Below the pieces are notes generated by a model. The model did no database searches, had not been told where the DNA came from, and was given only the letters and a program-made list of their open reading frames with translations. Positions 10,198 through 23,198 of a stretch of DNA of 64,000 nt are shown here, one piece after another (position 1 is the first letter of the stretch; every line of letters begins with the position of its first letter). The position numbers were made by a program, and so were the translations under genes. The DNA lies in NCBI RefSeq assembly GCF_047663525.1, contig NC_092605.1, positions 6,076,001 through 6,140,000 of the forward strand, in the 5' to 3' direction. Source of the DNA: Anas platyrhynchos. Its lineage: Eukaryota > Chordata > Aves > Anseriformes > Anatidae.

Positions 10198-13100
10198 AGA
10201 GAAAAAAAAAAGCTGCTTCCTTTGATGCTTAGAAAAAGCTGTTTTTGCTGTTTAATGTGCCACGCTTAGCCTGGGACCGTCTGGGTAGGAGGCTGTTTAT
10301 CTTTCTCAGTAGGTACTGGAAGTGTGAGTGCGTAAGGTATTTGGGGAGGTTTGTACCAAACAGTTGTACAGTATGTTTTTAACAAGGCACAAAAATGCCA
10401 TAGTACGTTTTGATATAAAAACAGGAAATGCAGTTTAGACCTTGTTTAGAAAAATGTAGACACCATTTTACTCGGAAAATGCAGTGCTGTCAAAAGCCTG
10501 TCAACTTTGCTGCAGGCTCTTGCGGATGAAAGTTTCAGCTTTGAAGCACTCTATTTTGACTTTTTAAAATTCTGTAGCGTCTCTGAGCAGAATGTCAAAC
10601 CCAAATGTTTCTAATGACTCAAAAATCTTGCAGCTTTTGCAGAAAATTCAGAATTCTGTGGGTTTGTTTCTCATTGAAACCAGTTGTGAAACCGAGGTCC
10701 TCCCCGAAACAGGCTTGCCATCCAGTAAACTTGAGCAGTTGAGTCTTGCCCGAACGTGTGCCATGAACACAGGACTGAGCCAAGTATTTCAGTAAAGCTC
10801 TGGCGTTGCTGTTCTCTGTGGCCATAACACATCCAGGCAGCTTACCAGTTGCTTAACATCAGTCTCTGCAGAACTGGAATATTAGCTTCTATCTCACAGA
10901 TGTCTTGTGAGGAAGGTTCTTTGCTCAGCACCTTGGGAAGGACCCACAGAAGAGCTCAGCACTGGGACTAACTGTACATCTTCACTGCTGGAACGAGCCC
11001 ACCTGCCCAGATCCTCTCTGGTAACGCAGAGTTAGTTCTCTTTGTGCATCCTGCTCGCATTGCTGTCTTCAGGGCTCACTGACTCTTCACAAACACACTA
11101 GTCCTAGGGCACAGGGATTTTTCTTCTGTCCTCAGGACCATTTTTTTCTGTACAGAAAATAGTAGGTGCTATAAACACCACATTTCAACAGGTGAAGCTT
11201 TCAGAGCAAAGTCTGTCACTTTTCAAAGTTCCGGTTGGCTTATTAGCAGGAGTGGAGCTGTGCTTTGTGGCTCATGCATGAAGTTTACGCTAGGGCAAGA
11301 TGCTGTGCTGAGCCTGCTGGGGATGAATCGCTAACAGCCCCGGTTCTGGCATGAGTGGAGGTTGCTGGTTACTTATGATAACCAAGTGACTTCTTACAGG
11401 AAAAGTTCAGGATGTAAAAATCTGGCCCATGTGTGTCTCTGTCCCCTAGCACGTGCGTTATGTTTGGCCTGCCTTACCTTGGACAGAAACATTGTACGGT
11501 TTGTTTCCAAAGCTGGAAATCAACAGCTAGACCCAACTGATGTTCAGGCTAACAAGGCTGCATCAGCTGACCTTCCGTGTGAGCAAAGTCCTGCCTAAAA
11601 ATAAAATTCAAACAAAATGACCTGCTCGTCACATCCAAGCAGAGCTGATCCTGCTGTTCTCTCTCCCAGCTCGCTGACAGAGGCGCTTCTGGGCTCTTGG
11701 ATCTCTGGCTCTGCTCTCAGTGTTGTCTCTGCACCTTCATGCTCTGCAGGAGCTCATGGTGCCGCAGGGTTGTGTTGAGGTGGATCACATGTTCTCTTGC
11801 CTCCCAAATCCCCAGCCCATTCTTCTTGGGAAATAAATTTGATTTTGGCGTTAACTTAATAATTAAAGTCCTGAAGTGTCAGTGAAGTTTAATCAAGATG
11901 CTTACACTCTGATCATAGGTGTGCTGGAGATAGGTTTTTGGGGGTGGAAAGTGGACTGGGAAGGGGGAAGTTGTTTGTTTTGGACACAAATCCTGACCAA
12001 AACCAACTCAAAACCTTTAGGTTTCCCATTAAGGTTGCGCTAAGATCTTTGATTTTGTTCCAGAAAACATTGAGCAGTCTCCCTCTGAATGTAACACCTC
12101 TATTAAATGAGGAATTATTAAATGAGGCCCCTTTTAATTACCTAATAAAAATACATTACAATTAATGTACTTAACATCTGTGTTGCTGCTGAAAATCTCG
12201 GCCATACTTAGGAACAGAATTTCCTGACCTTTCTGGATTGACAAGCTGGTTTATTTAGGGTGCAGACTCTTCATGACCCCTTTTAAATTCCTCTTAAAAG
12301 TAAGTGTAAAAATGAATCAATTATAACAGCGGTGTTTTCTGAATTGTGTATTATGTGCATTTTTGAGAGGCTGACAGAACATGCCTGCTTGTGGAAAGTA
12401 AGACGTGAATGGGAACTAAAAGCATAATGCTCTTTGTTCCGATTATAACGTTTTCAGAGCTTTGCAACTCTCCTAAGTGTCTGTCGCGTCCTCCCCAGGG
12501 TCAAACTTCAGCAACTAAAAAGCAGTGTGTTAGCAACACAGGAGGAGCTGTGTGTCTGATTCAGAAATAGTAGTGAGATCATTCAAAAGCCTTGTGTAGA
12601 CCTTGCTGGGTGTAGCCAGGGCAGACGGGACTGTCCCAAAGACTGTTCCGATCCGCTTGTGCATTCATGAAGCATTGGGCTGCCTTCCCAGCAGTCCTGC
12701 TTTTTGGGTATCCCCTCGTGGGTCTGCTGACATCAGCTTCTTTAAAAAAATAAAGCAGAGTTGTTGTTTTAAAAAATATAAAAGTCACCTAAGCCCTAAA
12801 ACCTTGAACTTGGAGAGAAAACACGTGTGCCGGGCTGTGCAAACAGAGCGTGGTGTGCCAGGGGTGAGCAGGCTGCCGGAGCCGGCTGGGCTGCATGCGG
12901 GAGCCAGCGCCTGCTCGCTCCGAGGGCTGTCGGAGGGCTGCTGTAGGTCGGGCACTGCCTCTGCGCAGGATGCAGGGAAGGGCCAAGCCAGGAGGATGCT
13001 CGGTGTGTGCAACGTGGAGCTGTGGTGGTGTTTCCTGCAGGTTAGGCAACTAAATGTACAAAGCAAAGCTATGACCGGCTGGTGAGACCACCAACTAACA

Positions 13101-16100
13101 GTTGGGATGAAGGCAGTGGTCTTCAGTGAGCTGGAGAACAGCTTTCGCAGTGTTGTCTGGATCTCAAATATATGGTTGAGTAAATTAACCCCTGAGTAAA
13201 TAAACCCCAAACTGTGGAAATCTTCACATGGCTACAGCAATGTGATTCCCATTTCCATTATGCCTGGAATTTAATGGACTGCTGAAGTTTGACCAAAAGG
13301 CATTTCTTGTGTCAAAATGAAAAATTACAGATCAAAAGGGTGACTTTGCAGACAAACATATCGATCTAAAGCCTGGGTGACACAGACTTCCTGGAAGAGA
13401 GCCCAGAAGCATGTCTGTGTTTAAAGTCAAATGGCTGTAGCCTTTTACCACTGATGAATAAAAAATGTTTTTGTCTGCATGCCGAAGGCTCAAGCAGAAA
13501 CAGAAATGACTTGATTTGTTCTGCTGGAGAAGCAGGTACGTGTTTGCGAATAGTAATCCACTGCATGCTGCAGTATTCAAGATTTTTTTTTTTAAAAATA
13601 GCTAGATAGGAAATAAATTTTTCAATGATTTTTTTTTTTTTCCTTGAAAACTCCTTTTGTGGCAACTGAGAAGGCAACTTTGGGAAAGGCAAACTGAGTC
13701 TTCTTGCTCTGTGTCCAAAGGGCTGAGTCACAGCATCCCCTCCCCTGGAAACCTGAGGAGGGGAGCAGTTGTGAAGTTCCTTCATGGGGATCCCGCTTAT
13801 ATTTCTGCTTCAGTACCCAAGTAGCAAACTTTATAGAGGTCTGGTCCTGAGGATAATATTGTCTTCTATAATTAGATAGTAACAGCAAGGTGCAGTTGTG
13901 CCTCCCAGGCCAGGATGAATGAGGGAGCAGCAGCAGCATGCTGTGCTGACCCCCTGAGAGCGAGGTACAACGCGAGGGTGGCAGCAGCCTTGTTTGGTGA
14001 ATGAGCTCTGCAGCACCCAGGAGAGGGAGCCGGATTCCTTACTGCTGCACCGGGGAGTGGGGAGCGAGGTGGGCATCACCACAGCATTGGGTGCCTTGGT
14101 TTTGCAAGGGAACCTGTGAAAACAGAATTTAAATTGAAAAAGTGGTGCTGAATGGCAGTGATGGCCGGAATATGCTAGCTGACAGTCCGGGTAGCGTGTC
14201 TCACATGAACTTCAATTATGCAGGGGAAAGAGGAGCAGGGAGGGAGGAGAAAGAGGAACGGATGGGAGATTTATATTCTCATCTCCTCCGCTGTCTGTTT
14301 AACCTCAGCACCAAGGGGCCTGCAGGTCACAGAAGCCATACTCCTCTCCCTCTTTATCTCTCAGGTTCATGTTCCTTACTGTAAATTGCCTGAAAGAAAT
14401 AGAGGCTCGGAGCCCAGTCCTGTAACGTTTGTGCACTGGGTTCTCTTTGTCTGTGTGAGTACCCACTGACACCACTGAGAGGTTACTGCAGGTAAGCAAG
14501 ATGTAGCAGGGTGAAGGCCAGTCCCACGAGTGTAGCTCTTACTGTGATCTTGGTGTAAATTGGAAAAAATTACACTGGAGCAGATGAAGTGATCTGTTTG
14601 CAAATGCACTGCCATGGGAGCACAGTCAGAGATTGGATTCATATAGTTTCTGAACTATCAGTTCTCATCCTGGAATTAGTTCCTTTGCATTCAGCAAAAT
14701 ACAGCTCTGTGGACCTGGAGTTCATGGTGACAAGCCAAGATGCAGAGTCCTGCCTGAGACATCATGTCAGTAGTGCAAAAACCATCAACAACAAATGCCT
14801 TTGCCTTTGAAGTTTGTATTATTTTCTACTGCCTGAAAGAACTGAGGCAAAACCTGCCCCTGTACTAAGAGCAGCAGCTTCTTTAGGGTGATGCCTGCCG
14901 TGGCTGTGGCCTGCCATCCCGTTTGTGGCAGCAGTAATTCAAACAGTAGTGCTGAGCTGGTACAATCATCTGGGTGAAAGAATTCAGACTGTATATGAAT
15001 TCAAGACAAGGACAGCCTAATATAGAATTTAATGTTTACTGTCTTTGAAGAGGCTATAATAAGCTTACATGGGAAGCCCAAGAAAGAGATTGAGCAATCA
15101 GCTAGCGCTGCAAGTATGTTAGAGGGCTCTTGGGAGCCCCAGTCTGCAACTTTTGTACGTTATTGTTTGGTGCCATGGCCATCAGTTGAGCCACAAATGG
15201 TCATAAGAGTTTGATGGTGTTGTGCAATTTACACTGTCACAGCATTATAGGGGATGTGAGGACTGTGTGTCTGAATTGATGGACTCCTCGTGGCTAATTT
15301 CACAGGGATTGTACCCAGGTTCAAACACATTTCATCATAGGAAAGCAGAAGGCAAGTGAGGCTTTACTGGCAGAGCTGGGCTTAAAACCTCATTTCATAC
15401 TCCCAGTGTGTAGATGACAGGAGGATTAATACCATGGCAGCATCTTTAATCTTCAGGAAGTGTCTTGTATAGTCCTGTGAACACTGTCCCCTCTCAGCAG
15501 TCACTGCAGTGCCCCGGTGCCACTGCAAGATGTGTGCAGTGAGAAACGAACTCCCACTCCCAGCCCGCTTCCTGTTAGCCTCTGCTTGAGCCGAATTCCT
15601 GACTCCTGGCCTTTCATCACTCTGGGCCCAACTTAAAGAGTACTTGCAAGCTACCAAATATAGAACGCTCGCAGCATATTTCACAACTGAAACTTGCAAA
15701 TGCTGGAGTGGATTTCAGGGACTGAAGCCCCCCATGGAGCAAGCATTACAGTAAATAATGTTAGTGCATTTATTTAATCCCTGAGGATTGTGGAACGAAG
15801 GATTAAAGTGGGCTAAGGGGATTTCCCCCTTGACAGCTGCTCCTCTATGCACAAACACACAATTTTTTTATATGTAACTTGTTCAGCCACAAAGAATTTA
15901 AACTGCATATGGCACTGCGCATAACATGACCGTTGTTTCCACATCTGGTTACACATATCTGTCTCCCCCAGTAATTGTCTTTAATAGACACAATTGGGGA
16001 TGAGGTAGTTGTACTAAGAAGAGACATAGTTCTGTGTTTGAACAGGAAACCATTATTTCTGAGCTTAATCATAGCTTGTTAGCCCTTTGATTCTCCCCTC

Positions 16101-16299
16101 TCTCCTACACACACACAAACACACATGCTTTAAATATGAAGGTCCCCATTTATGGTGGGGCATTCATCACGTACCGACAGTTGCCAGGGGTTCTTTGGCT
16201 GGGCAGAGCCTTGGCCAGCGAGCAGAGAGCAAGACCACGCCTGGTCTGTGGACAGAGATGCAGGCCCAGTGGTGTTACGTGGGTGCTCAGAGCTGAGCA

Positions 16300-16338
16300 A
16301 GAGCTTCCATGAACCCTTTGGTGGTTCATGGAAGCTCT
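16300..16338. repeat. Perfect 16-bp inverted repeat (hairpin)
   Basis: Arms AGAGCTTCCATGAACC (16300-16315) and its exact reverse complement (16323-16338) flank a 7-nt loop, CTTTGGT. A third, imperfect copy of the arm (CTTCCACGAACCCC) follows at 16342-16355. The stem is shorter than a normal pri-microRNA stem, and no known microRNA is recognised. Confidence 0.85.
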
Positions 16339-18049
16339 CTCCTTCCACGAACCCCAGGTTGGTGGCTGGGTGTTCCTGCAGAGGTACAGGGGGTCAGGCC
16401 CACTCCTGGCTGTATGTCATGTTTGCAGATTTCAGAAACTGTAAATGATAAACTTGTTGTTCCTATTGTTCTGATAAAAAGAGATCTGATTCTGGGTCTC
16501 AAGCATGGATTCATATTTTCAGTTGAAGAGCAGCAAACTTCATCCTGTGCCAGCAGCAGAGTTTCAGTTATTTCTCTCGCTAATCATTGGGTTCAGGTTT
16601 AACTGCTTTGGTGATCCAGTCTCTTTGTCAACAAGGGGTGATGCTGAAATACCAGGCTGTTGGCTACAAGCCGTGCTTGCTCACATGCTGCTTAGTACCA
16701 CGTGCTGGAAAGTTAACAAATCGATGGCTCTTCTTGCAGAGAAAGGTATTGCGTGAGCATAGGCAGAACTGTGAAAGAAAAACCTCAGACTGATGTGTGC
16801 ATTCAACTAGACCAAAGTACATCCACAGGGCCTGAGCGTGTCCCGGTCAGCAATGTGCAGTCCAACCTTCCATCCATTTTTCATCCCACAAGTTCCCTCC
16901 TAACTTCAGAGATGTCACACCAGTCTTCCCCTTGGTGAAGCCTTTGTGAACACCTATAAAGAACCTACTACGTCTGGTTCATGGATCTTGTAAAAATCTT
17001 TTCCTTTTTTCCAAACAGGGCTATTTTCAGAAGTGATTGAATCTATTGTTCTGTAATTATTGTTCCATAGTTATTGTTGGCCTAATGTTATTAATATATT
17101 AGCCCTTTGGCTGCCAAACTGCTTCAACCAAACTGCTTATGTTTATTTTTAGAATTGCAAAAGTTGTGATGCTTTACAACTTGATATGCTTGTGATTACA
17201 TCTGAAGTGAATGCAGGGCTAATCCTCTTCCCAGCTCCCATCCAGACCAGAGCTGTAGTCACGCATTCCCCGCACACAGGTTCTGCACACCATGGAGAGC
17301 AGCCAGCAAGTATTTGTGAAAGGAGATGAAGTCCAAAGACCTGACCTTCTCAGGTACGGAAGTGTCTCCTGCCAAGGGGAGACTTGTCTGACATGTGCCT
17401 TATCCGGTTACCACCGAAGGACTGCCAGTGCTGTCAGTGGAAGTGGGAGCAGGCTGCCAGGAGCTGAGCAGCATCTCATAGGACCAGGCTCCTCGCATGA
17501 GACCTCCCGCTGGGCAAAAATGTTGTGTGAAAATCTTGCCCTGATCTCGTGAGAGACGCTTGACATCCAGTACCAATGGTGGCAAGATAAAGGCAAGAGG
17601 CAACACATATGAGGCTACCGAAAATAGCAAATTAAACAGTTGGTCAGGAGATCAGCTAAAGAGTGTGCCATCCACTTAACTAGGAGGAAACTTCTCTGTG
17701 CCCTGGCTCACACTCATCCTTCCATGCATGCAGCCACAGCACTTGCTATGATTTTTTTTTGTGCTCAGTGTTGGTCTGCGTTGTTATGAACAGCTCTTAG
17801 CTCTTTGATACAGCCAAAGAGCAAGAATACTACAAAAGAGAGAGAGAGAGAAAGAGAGGGAACAAGTGGTTGGTGGATGTAACTTGCAGTCTGTATGAGT
17901 GTGAGTCTCTTCATTTCTAAAAGCTGTTGAGGACTTTTCTCTTTGAACCCAACTGTTTTCTAAAGAATCCATGCCCTTCACCAAAGAAAATGTCAGTGTG
18001 TCTTACACAGTTTTTGGAAGTCTTTGTTCTTACCAGTGCTCACAGGGCA

Positions 18050-18723
18050 TCATTGTAGAACAACTCCCAAGTGTCCCCATTCCAGATGGTCAAGAAACTC
18101 TTTATTTCTGTACCTTCCTCCAGTAGGCCTTATTCCCAAATCCTCATACAACTTCATCTCTCTCTCAAACCTTTTGCCCATGGTCCATGATTCACTTTGC
18201 ATTCTACTATCCATTTTAAACAACATGTTCCTTGGCTCTAAAAATTCATCAGGCTTCCAGCCAAGGAACACTTTCTTCTGTGTGGAGGATGACTTTGCAG
18301 TGTCGATTGAGAGGAGCAGTTACATGACAGATCAGTTCAAGTTCTCCCTGTCCCGTTCTGTCCACACAAGCCACTGGTCATTTGCCATGACCATAACGAT
18401 GCTGGTACCATGAAGTTCTGAGCACGTAAAGGCTCCTAGTGCAACCTACATGCACGTAGGTGTCACAGGTTGCTTCTGTATGGACACAGGGATAAATCCA
18501 ATATAGACACAAGGGATGTACTTTTGTGTTCTGCTGAACCCAAATATTGCAAAGATGAGTGCTCTGGATACTGGCTTTGATTTTTGTTACCTTTAGCTCC
18601 TGAAGCCCCGTTTGGAGCTTCTTGCTCAGCTGAGGTTTTCCTACCAGGTGCAGAAGGCATGATGGTAGCGTTCCCATGCGTTGGTAATCCCAATTTATTT
18701 TGTGAGCTCCTTTTAGCCAGCAT
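18050..18723 (-). other. Coding-like minus-strand patch, unrecognised, possibly two exons
   Basis: Two pieces on the minus strand look more protein-like than the background. The first opens with an ATG at 18723 in reasonable Kozak context (A at -3) and reads about 44 codons to a possible donor (AAAG then GTAACA, exon edge 18591). The second frame, roughly 18326 down to a stop at 18050, is charged and reads well, with Trp, Tyr and Arg-Glu-rich stretches; it holds a possible acceptor (CCACACAG) and a possible donor (GGAAG then GTACAG). Stop codons and frame changes separate the pieces. They could be exons of a small gene transcribed divergently from the 19.4 kb CpG island, a decayed pseudogene, or chance. 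I do not recognise a family. Confidence 0.22.
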
Positions 18724-20445
18724 CTTTTGTGGGACTGCTGCTCAACTTGATGGAGCTGCGTTCCTGCTGTGATTTTCAGTCAACATCACCTTGATAACCG
18801 GCATGTAACAGAAACAATGACTGATGTCCTCTGTCTCTGTAGGATAAAACCTTCCAGGCCATCCCCTACATTTCCTGTGGCTCCAGCATGCTGCCTCTCG
18901 CTGGACTGGTCACCCCTTTGCTGTCACAGCACAGTAAGCTGCCTGTGGGCATCATCAAGGGAAGCGGAGCTCTTTGTGGTATGTGCCTGTTTTGTCCCCT
19001 TTCCCTCATACTTTGTCATTGGGAGGATCTGGAGCAGAGATTAAAGGGAGGTGCAGTAACTGGCCAGTCCCACACAACCTGGGGGCAGAGCCCACACATG
19101 CCAGGTGCATATCCACAGCATGTAGAGGTATCATTGCAGGAAACCTCAAAGCTCAGAAACACAAAGCAGGTGAGGATGTGCAGAGGGACACTGTAAGATC
19201 AGCAAGCTGGAAGACAGAAAATTATCTTTTTTTTCATGGCATTTCAGCCATCCCTTCTGACTTGACCTTACGTTACAGAAGGCCTGTGATGTTTCCTTAA
19301 AGGCCTTTTTTAACTGTCTGCGTGTGTAAGTGAATGTGTCCTTACTAAAGCCTTACATCTCCAGCCGTGAGAGCAGCACTTGGTGCGCAGGTTGCCCTGC
19401 TAAGGCAGGTACGTTCACCCAGCCCTTCCAGAGATGTAGGTAAAAAGCTCCGGGACCCCCAGGAGGCCAGGCAGAGGGTGGCCCTGCCACGGCTGCGCCA
19501 GCCGCCGCTCAAGGAGGCAGGAGGAGGCCGAGCGAGCTCAGGACACGCGTGGGGAGCTGCGGCGCGGGGCTACCGCTGCGGGGGTCGGGGCCGCACGGGG
19601 GGCTCGAGGCGAGGCCGGGGGGCTCCTGCCGGCGGCCCGGGCTCGGGGGAAGGAAGAAGGGCGGCGGCGGCGGCCCCGGGCGGCCGGCAGGGGGCTCCCT
19701 CCGCCCTCGGTGGGCCGCGGGGCGCGCAGGTCGGCGCGGCGCAATGCCCCGGCGGAGGCGCCGCCGGGAGGAGCGCGGGGTGGGCGGCGGCGGCGGCGGC
19801 GGCGGGCACCGGCGGGACGGCGGCGGGCATCGGCGGCCGCCTCCCTCCTCGTGCACGGGGCTCGGCGGAGCTCCGGGGAGGGCGAAGGGGTGGAGAGGGC
19901 AGCCCGGGCGAGCCTCCCAAATTCGCCCGGCCGGCTGGCGGCGGGAGCTGCCCGGCGCAGGGGTGGGGACCGGCCGCTTCCTTAAACGTGCGCGGCGGGG
20001 GCCGGCGGGGCCCGCACCGCCCCCGGGAGCCGGCCCTGAGCCTCCCCGAGCCTCCCGGGCCGCGGCCGCAACACGTGGAGCAAACTTTCGAGGGACGGGC
20101 ACCGGGCTGCAGCCGGCCACCGAGCACCGCCGCGCCGGGACCGCGCCGCACGGAGCAGCTCACCTCTTGCTGGTTTGAGGGGTTTGGGGTGCTGGGTTTT
20201 AATTGCTGCTTTTGGGGGTGTTTTTTTCTTTCTTTTTTTTTTTTTTTTTTTCCCTTTTCCCCTACTTCTCTTCTGCTGCTTCTTGGGTTGGGACTTCTAA
20301 AGCACGCCGGGGCGAACGCAGCGCTTGAAAAGCCGAGAGCAATGTTGCAACGTCCCTTGTGGCAACGAATTTCTGATTTTTTTCTTTCGCCTTTTGCGAG
20401 GGCAAAGAGGAAGGGTGGAAAAGATCTCACCGTGCTCGGTACCAG

Positions 20446-20452
20446 CTTAAAT
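20446..20452 (+). promoter_or_regulatory. TATA-like element in the island
   Basis: TTAAATA set in GC-rich surroundings, where AT-only heptamers are rare. If used, transcription would start near 20475-20485, leaving about 470 bases before the mir-193a hairpin. Island promoters are often TATA-less, so this is only a candidate. Confidence 0.22.
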
Positions 20453-20950
20453 ACCCGCCTGCGAGCAGCCGGCGAGGCAGGAGAGGGGGCACCGCGGCCG
20501 CCCGCCGCCTCTCCCCGCTTCTCGTAGTTGAGCCCGAGCCGTGCCGGGGCCCCGCGGCTTTGGGGGCGGACGGGGACCAAGGGGGTCCCCCCGAGCCCCT
20601 CTCCCGAGCCCCCCTGGGCGCTCAGAGCAGGTACCGCGGCTCGGGCTCCTGCCGTGCCGAGTCACGGTGCGCTGCGGGGCCCGGCCCGGGGGCTGCGGGG
20701 CCCGGCCCGAGGTGCGGCAGGCACCGGGCTGCCGGCGGCTCCGGTTCTTTCTCGGGGCCGGGCACCCCCGGCCGACACGACCCGGCCCGGCCCGGCCCGG
20801 GGAGGGGGCGGCTGCTGCTGCCGGGGGTGGCCCCGCTCCGGCCGGGGCCGGGGCTCCGCGCTTGCGGCAGGCAGCGGCCGGAGCGAGGAGTTGAATGAAA
20901 ACACTAGCGGTGCTAATAAAAATAAATCACAGCCTGCGCCTGATCGGGCG

Positions 20951-21027
20951 AGCTGAGGGCTGGGTCTTTGCGGGCGAGATGAGAGGTTCGTGGCTTCAAC
21001 TGGCCTACAAAGTCCCAGTTCTCGGCT
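20951..21027 (+). ncRNA. MIR193A: microRNA mir-193a precursor
   Basis: The mature arms match human miR-193a: the 5p arm at 20961-20982 begins TGGGTCTTTGCGGGCG, and the 3p arm at 20998-21019 begins AACTGGCCTACAAAGTCC. The base of the stem pairs AGCTGAG (20951-20957) with CTCGGCT (21021-21027), with wobble pairs and small bulges as expected. The CTAC after AACTGGC in the 3p arm identifies paralogue a; miR-193b has CCTC there. The terminal segment between the arms (20983-20997) is 15 nt, about 3 nt longer than my recollection of the human one. miR-193a-3p represses growth and survival genes; reported mammalian targets include KIT and MCL1. The hairpin lies at the 3' edge of the CpG island, 90 nt before a consensus splice donor, so it is probably exonic in the host transcript. 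Confidence 0.97.
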
Positions 21028-21117
21028 CCCAGGACCTGCCGGGCTCGCAGCGGGCGAAGACGGAGCGCGGCGGGGCCGCTGCCCGGGGCCGCGGGGAGCG
21101 GCCGGAGGCGGCCAGCC

Positions 21118-21123
21118 GTAAGT
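21118..21123 (+). other. Candidate 5' splice donor after mir-193a
   Basis: CAGCC followed by GTAAGT. The intronic side is optimal, but the last exonic base is C rather than G. If used, it would splice the first exon of the host RNA, with mir-193a inside that exon, to a distant downstream exon. Confidence 0.4.
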
Positions 21124-23172
21124 GCCTTCCTTCCCTTCCCTTCCCTTCCCGGAGGGGCCTCGAACGAGCGGGGCCGTCGGAGATGCCGCGGCCGCCCCCC
21201 CGCAGTGCCCGAGCCCTGCCTTAGCAGGCAGCGAGCGCCCGGATTTCGCTCCTGCGAGGCCATGTGCATCCTTCCCTGCCGCTTTCACTTTCAGAAAACA
21301 CATCTGTTTTCTTTTTTCTGCCCTCTCCCCTTTCCTCTTTTTTTTTTTTTTTGTTTTGTTTTGTTAATAAATCTGGTCACATACACACCAAACGGCCTGG
21401 CTCCCAGTCCTTCTCTTCTTCCTTCGATGCTCTTACCCCTCACCCTCCTGAGGTTCCCTATTACTTGTCTTTGGTCCGGCACACTGCCCTCCTGTAGGCA
21501 TTGGTTTGTGCTCCTTCTTTGGGCACGATATAGATACAACGCTGTCTGCGGATATTACTGTTTGCTTATGTAGCATCGTATTTTTAACTTCTGCGCCCTT
21601 CGGTGTTATGTTACATTGCATTTTAAGTTCTTAGAATTATTTTGAGGCTCCCCATAATTTTTTATTTGTGTAGAGATGATTTTCTTTCTCTCTTGTCAAG
21701 TCGAGAACAATGATCTAGAATAAGGAGAAAGCCATGAGAATATTGTTGCTACTTGACCTGAGTTTCCCGAATGGAAAATGAAGTGGCTTAAAAAGCAGAG
21801 GAAGATTGTAGAACCGAATTGCTTCTTTGCTGTAGTGTTGCAGAATTCTATGTTCTGTGTGTGTACACAGACACCGGCACACTCCACATAACTTTTACAG
21901 TCAAACCTCATGAGATTTTTGCAAACAAAACCTGTTTTCAATGCTTTGTTCTATAGACTTTGCCCATAAAAATATTCACTTTGTGTTTCACGGTTTGCAA
22001 GAATTTGCAAATGGTATTACAGACCTGTGCTTAAGTTCTTCTCCTGCAGTCCTCTGTATCCAAACACTTGTGCGCAGCATACTAAAACGTGTATTAATAG
22101 CTATTCCTCTGACATGTGTCTGGGCATACTGTCCTCGATGCAGCAGAATTATTTCCTGTGTGTAGTCTTTCAGTTGCTGGTTGGACTTTGGGGCCAGCAG
22201 GAGCGGTCAGGTCTGCCTTGGGCCTGTTCTCTTTAGGAATCTGTACGTGGGTACTGGGTGGGAGCTTTCTTTGAAACCAAAATTTAAAGGAATTTTTTTT
22301 TTTGCACGTTTCTTTTCCCTGCACGCCCATTTTTTTCCAGAGAGGTCTGTCTAGCAGCCACAAAATGGAAAAGTATGTGAAAGTAAGGAGTAAAGGCAAA
22401 AATCCTGTTCCTTTTCTTGCAAAGAACGGCGTTGGGGGCGGTTCTGCTGGCCTATTTGCAGCCCTTTTCTCCCTGCAGATCTTTAGCTCTTAACGAAATT
22501 AATCTGCAGTGAAATCACAGAAATCTGATTCTAATCATCCTCCCTGGAACAAGACGGGGCTACAAGACGACGAGCATAGTGTAAAAATACTTTAAGCATG
22601 CAGAGCCGTATCATTAACATTAAAACCTGATGGTGTGAAAGGGGGGAACCGGGGGTAGATTTCTGTGTCTCTTTAGCACGCTCCTCACAACTCCTTGTAC
22701 AAGCTCTCGGTATCGCTGGCAAGCAGCGACTTCTGCTGAGGTTGCTTGTGTTGCAGTTCAGTCTCTGGAGCTGGCTGGTAGGCTCAACTGAAGTTTTCCC
22801 TTTCATAGGAGATTTTCTTAATTGTGGTTTGCTTTGTAAAGCTGGGTAAACTGCTGGGTTTAGCTTTTGCCAGATTTAGCATGATCTGGATATTTTTTCC
22901 AGCAATAATTGTTTTCTTCCTGCGTTTAAGTAACTCTGGCAAGTTTTGCCCCCAAAAGCCCTGTTTAGGAGCACTATATAGCATAATTTGAGTTACTAGC
23001 TTTTGGTTTGGGTGCTTCCTTCAAGATCCAGTCAAAGCCTGTTGTTGCAGGGAGCGAGTGCTCAGTGTTTTGCCATCACCAGGACTTGGGAAATCTGTTC
23101 ATCTGAGCTTGTGTCTCCCTGGTTCCTTTTGGAAATCTTTTATCTTAATGGCATTTGCCAAGGTAAAAGGAC

Positions 23173-23198
23173 TTTTTTTTTTTTTTTTTTTTTTTTTT
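23173..23198 (+). repeat. T26 homopolymer
   Basis: 26 consecutive T. Simple repeat with no sign of an attached SINE or LINE body. Confidence 0.9.

Larger units (their letters stand above)
9761..18049. other. Intergenic DNA between tRNA and mir-193a island
   Basis: No protein gene or RNA gene that I can support. It contains a G27 run (10171-10197), a perfect inverted repeat at 16300-16338, a GA-rich patch at 17837-17859 and assorted short open frames without coding character. Confidence 0.5.
19440..21250. promoter_or_regulatory. Large CpG island, probable mir-193a/mir-365 promoter
   Basis: About 1.8 kb of very GC-rich, CpG-dense DNA, the strongest island in the window, ending just past the mir-193a hairpin. 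It includes a (GGC)n run near 19783-19806 and an internal T-rich tract at 20221-20252. A TTAAATA element at 20446-20452 is a possible TATA-like box about 500 bases upstream of the hairpin. In mammals the mir-193a hairpin also lies in a CpG island, and silencing by methylation is reported in cancers. Long open frames (for example 386 codons from 19367) are by-products of the composition. Its position immediately upstream of and over mir-193a makes it the natural start of the primary transcript. Confidence 0.7.

Noticed and set aside
19367..20527. 386-codon plus-strand frame and a 336-codon minus-strand frame in the island
   Set aside because: Both are by-products of stop-poor GC-rich DNA; low-complexity Gly/Arg/Pro/Ala composition, no domain.
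20895..21224. Open frame of 109 codons beginning just before mir-193a
   Set aside because: It runs straight through the conserved mir-193a hairpin and GC-rich island; no protein similarity.
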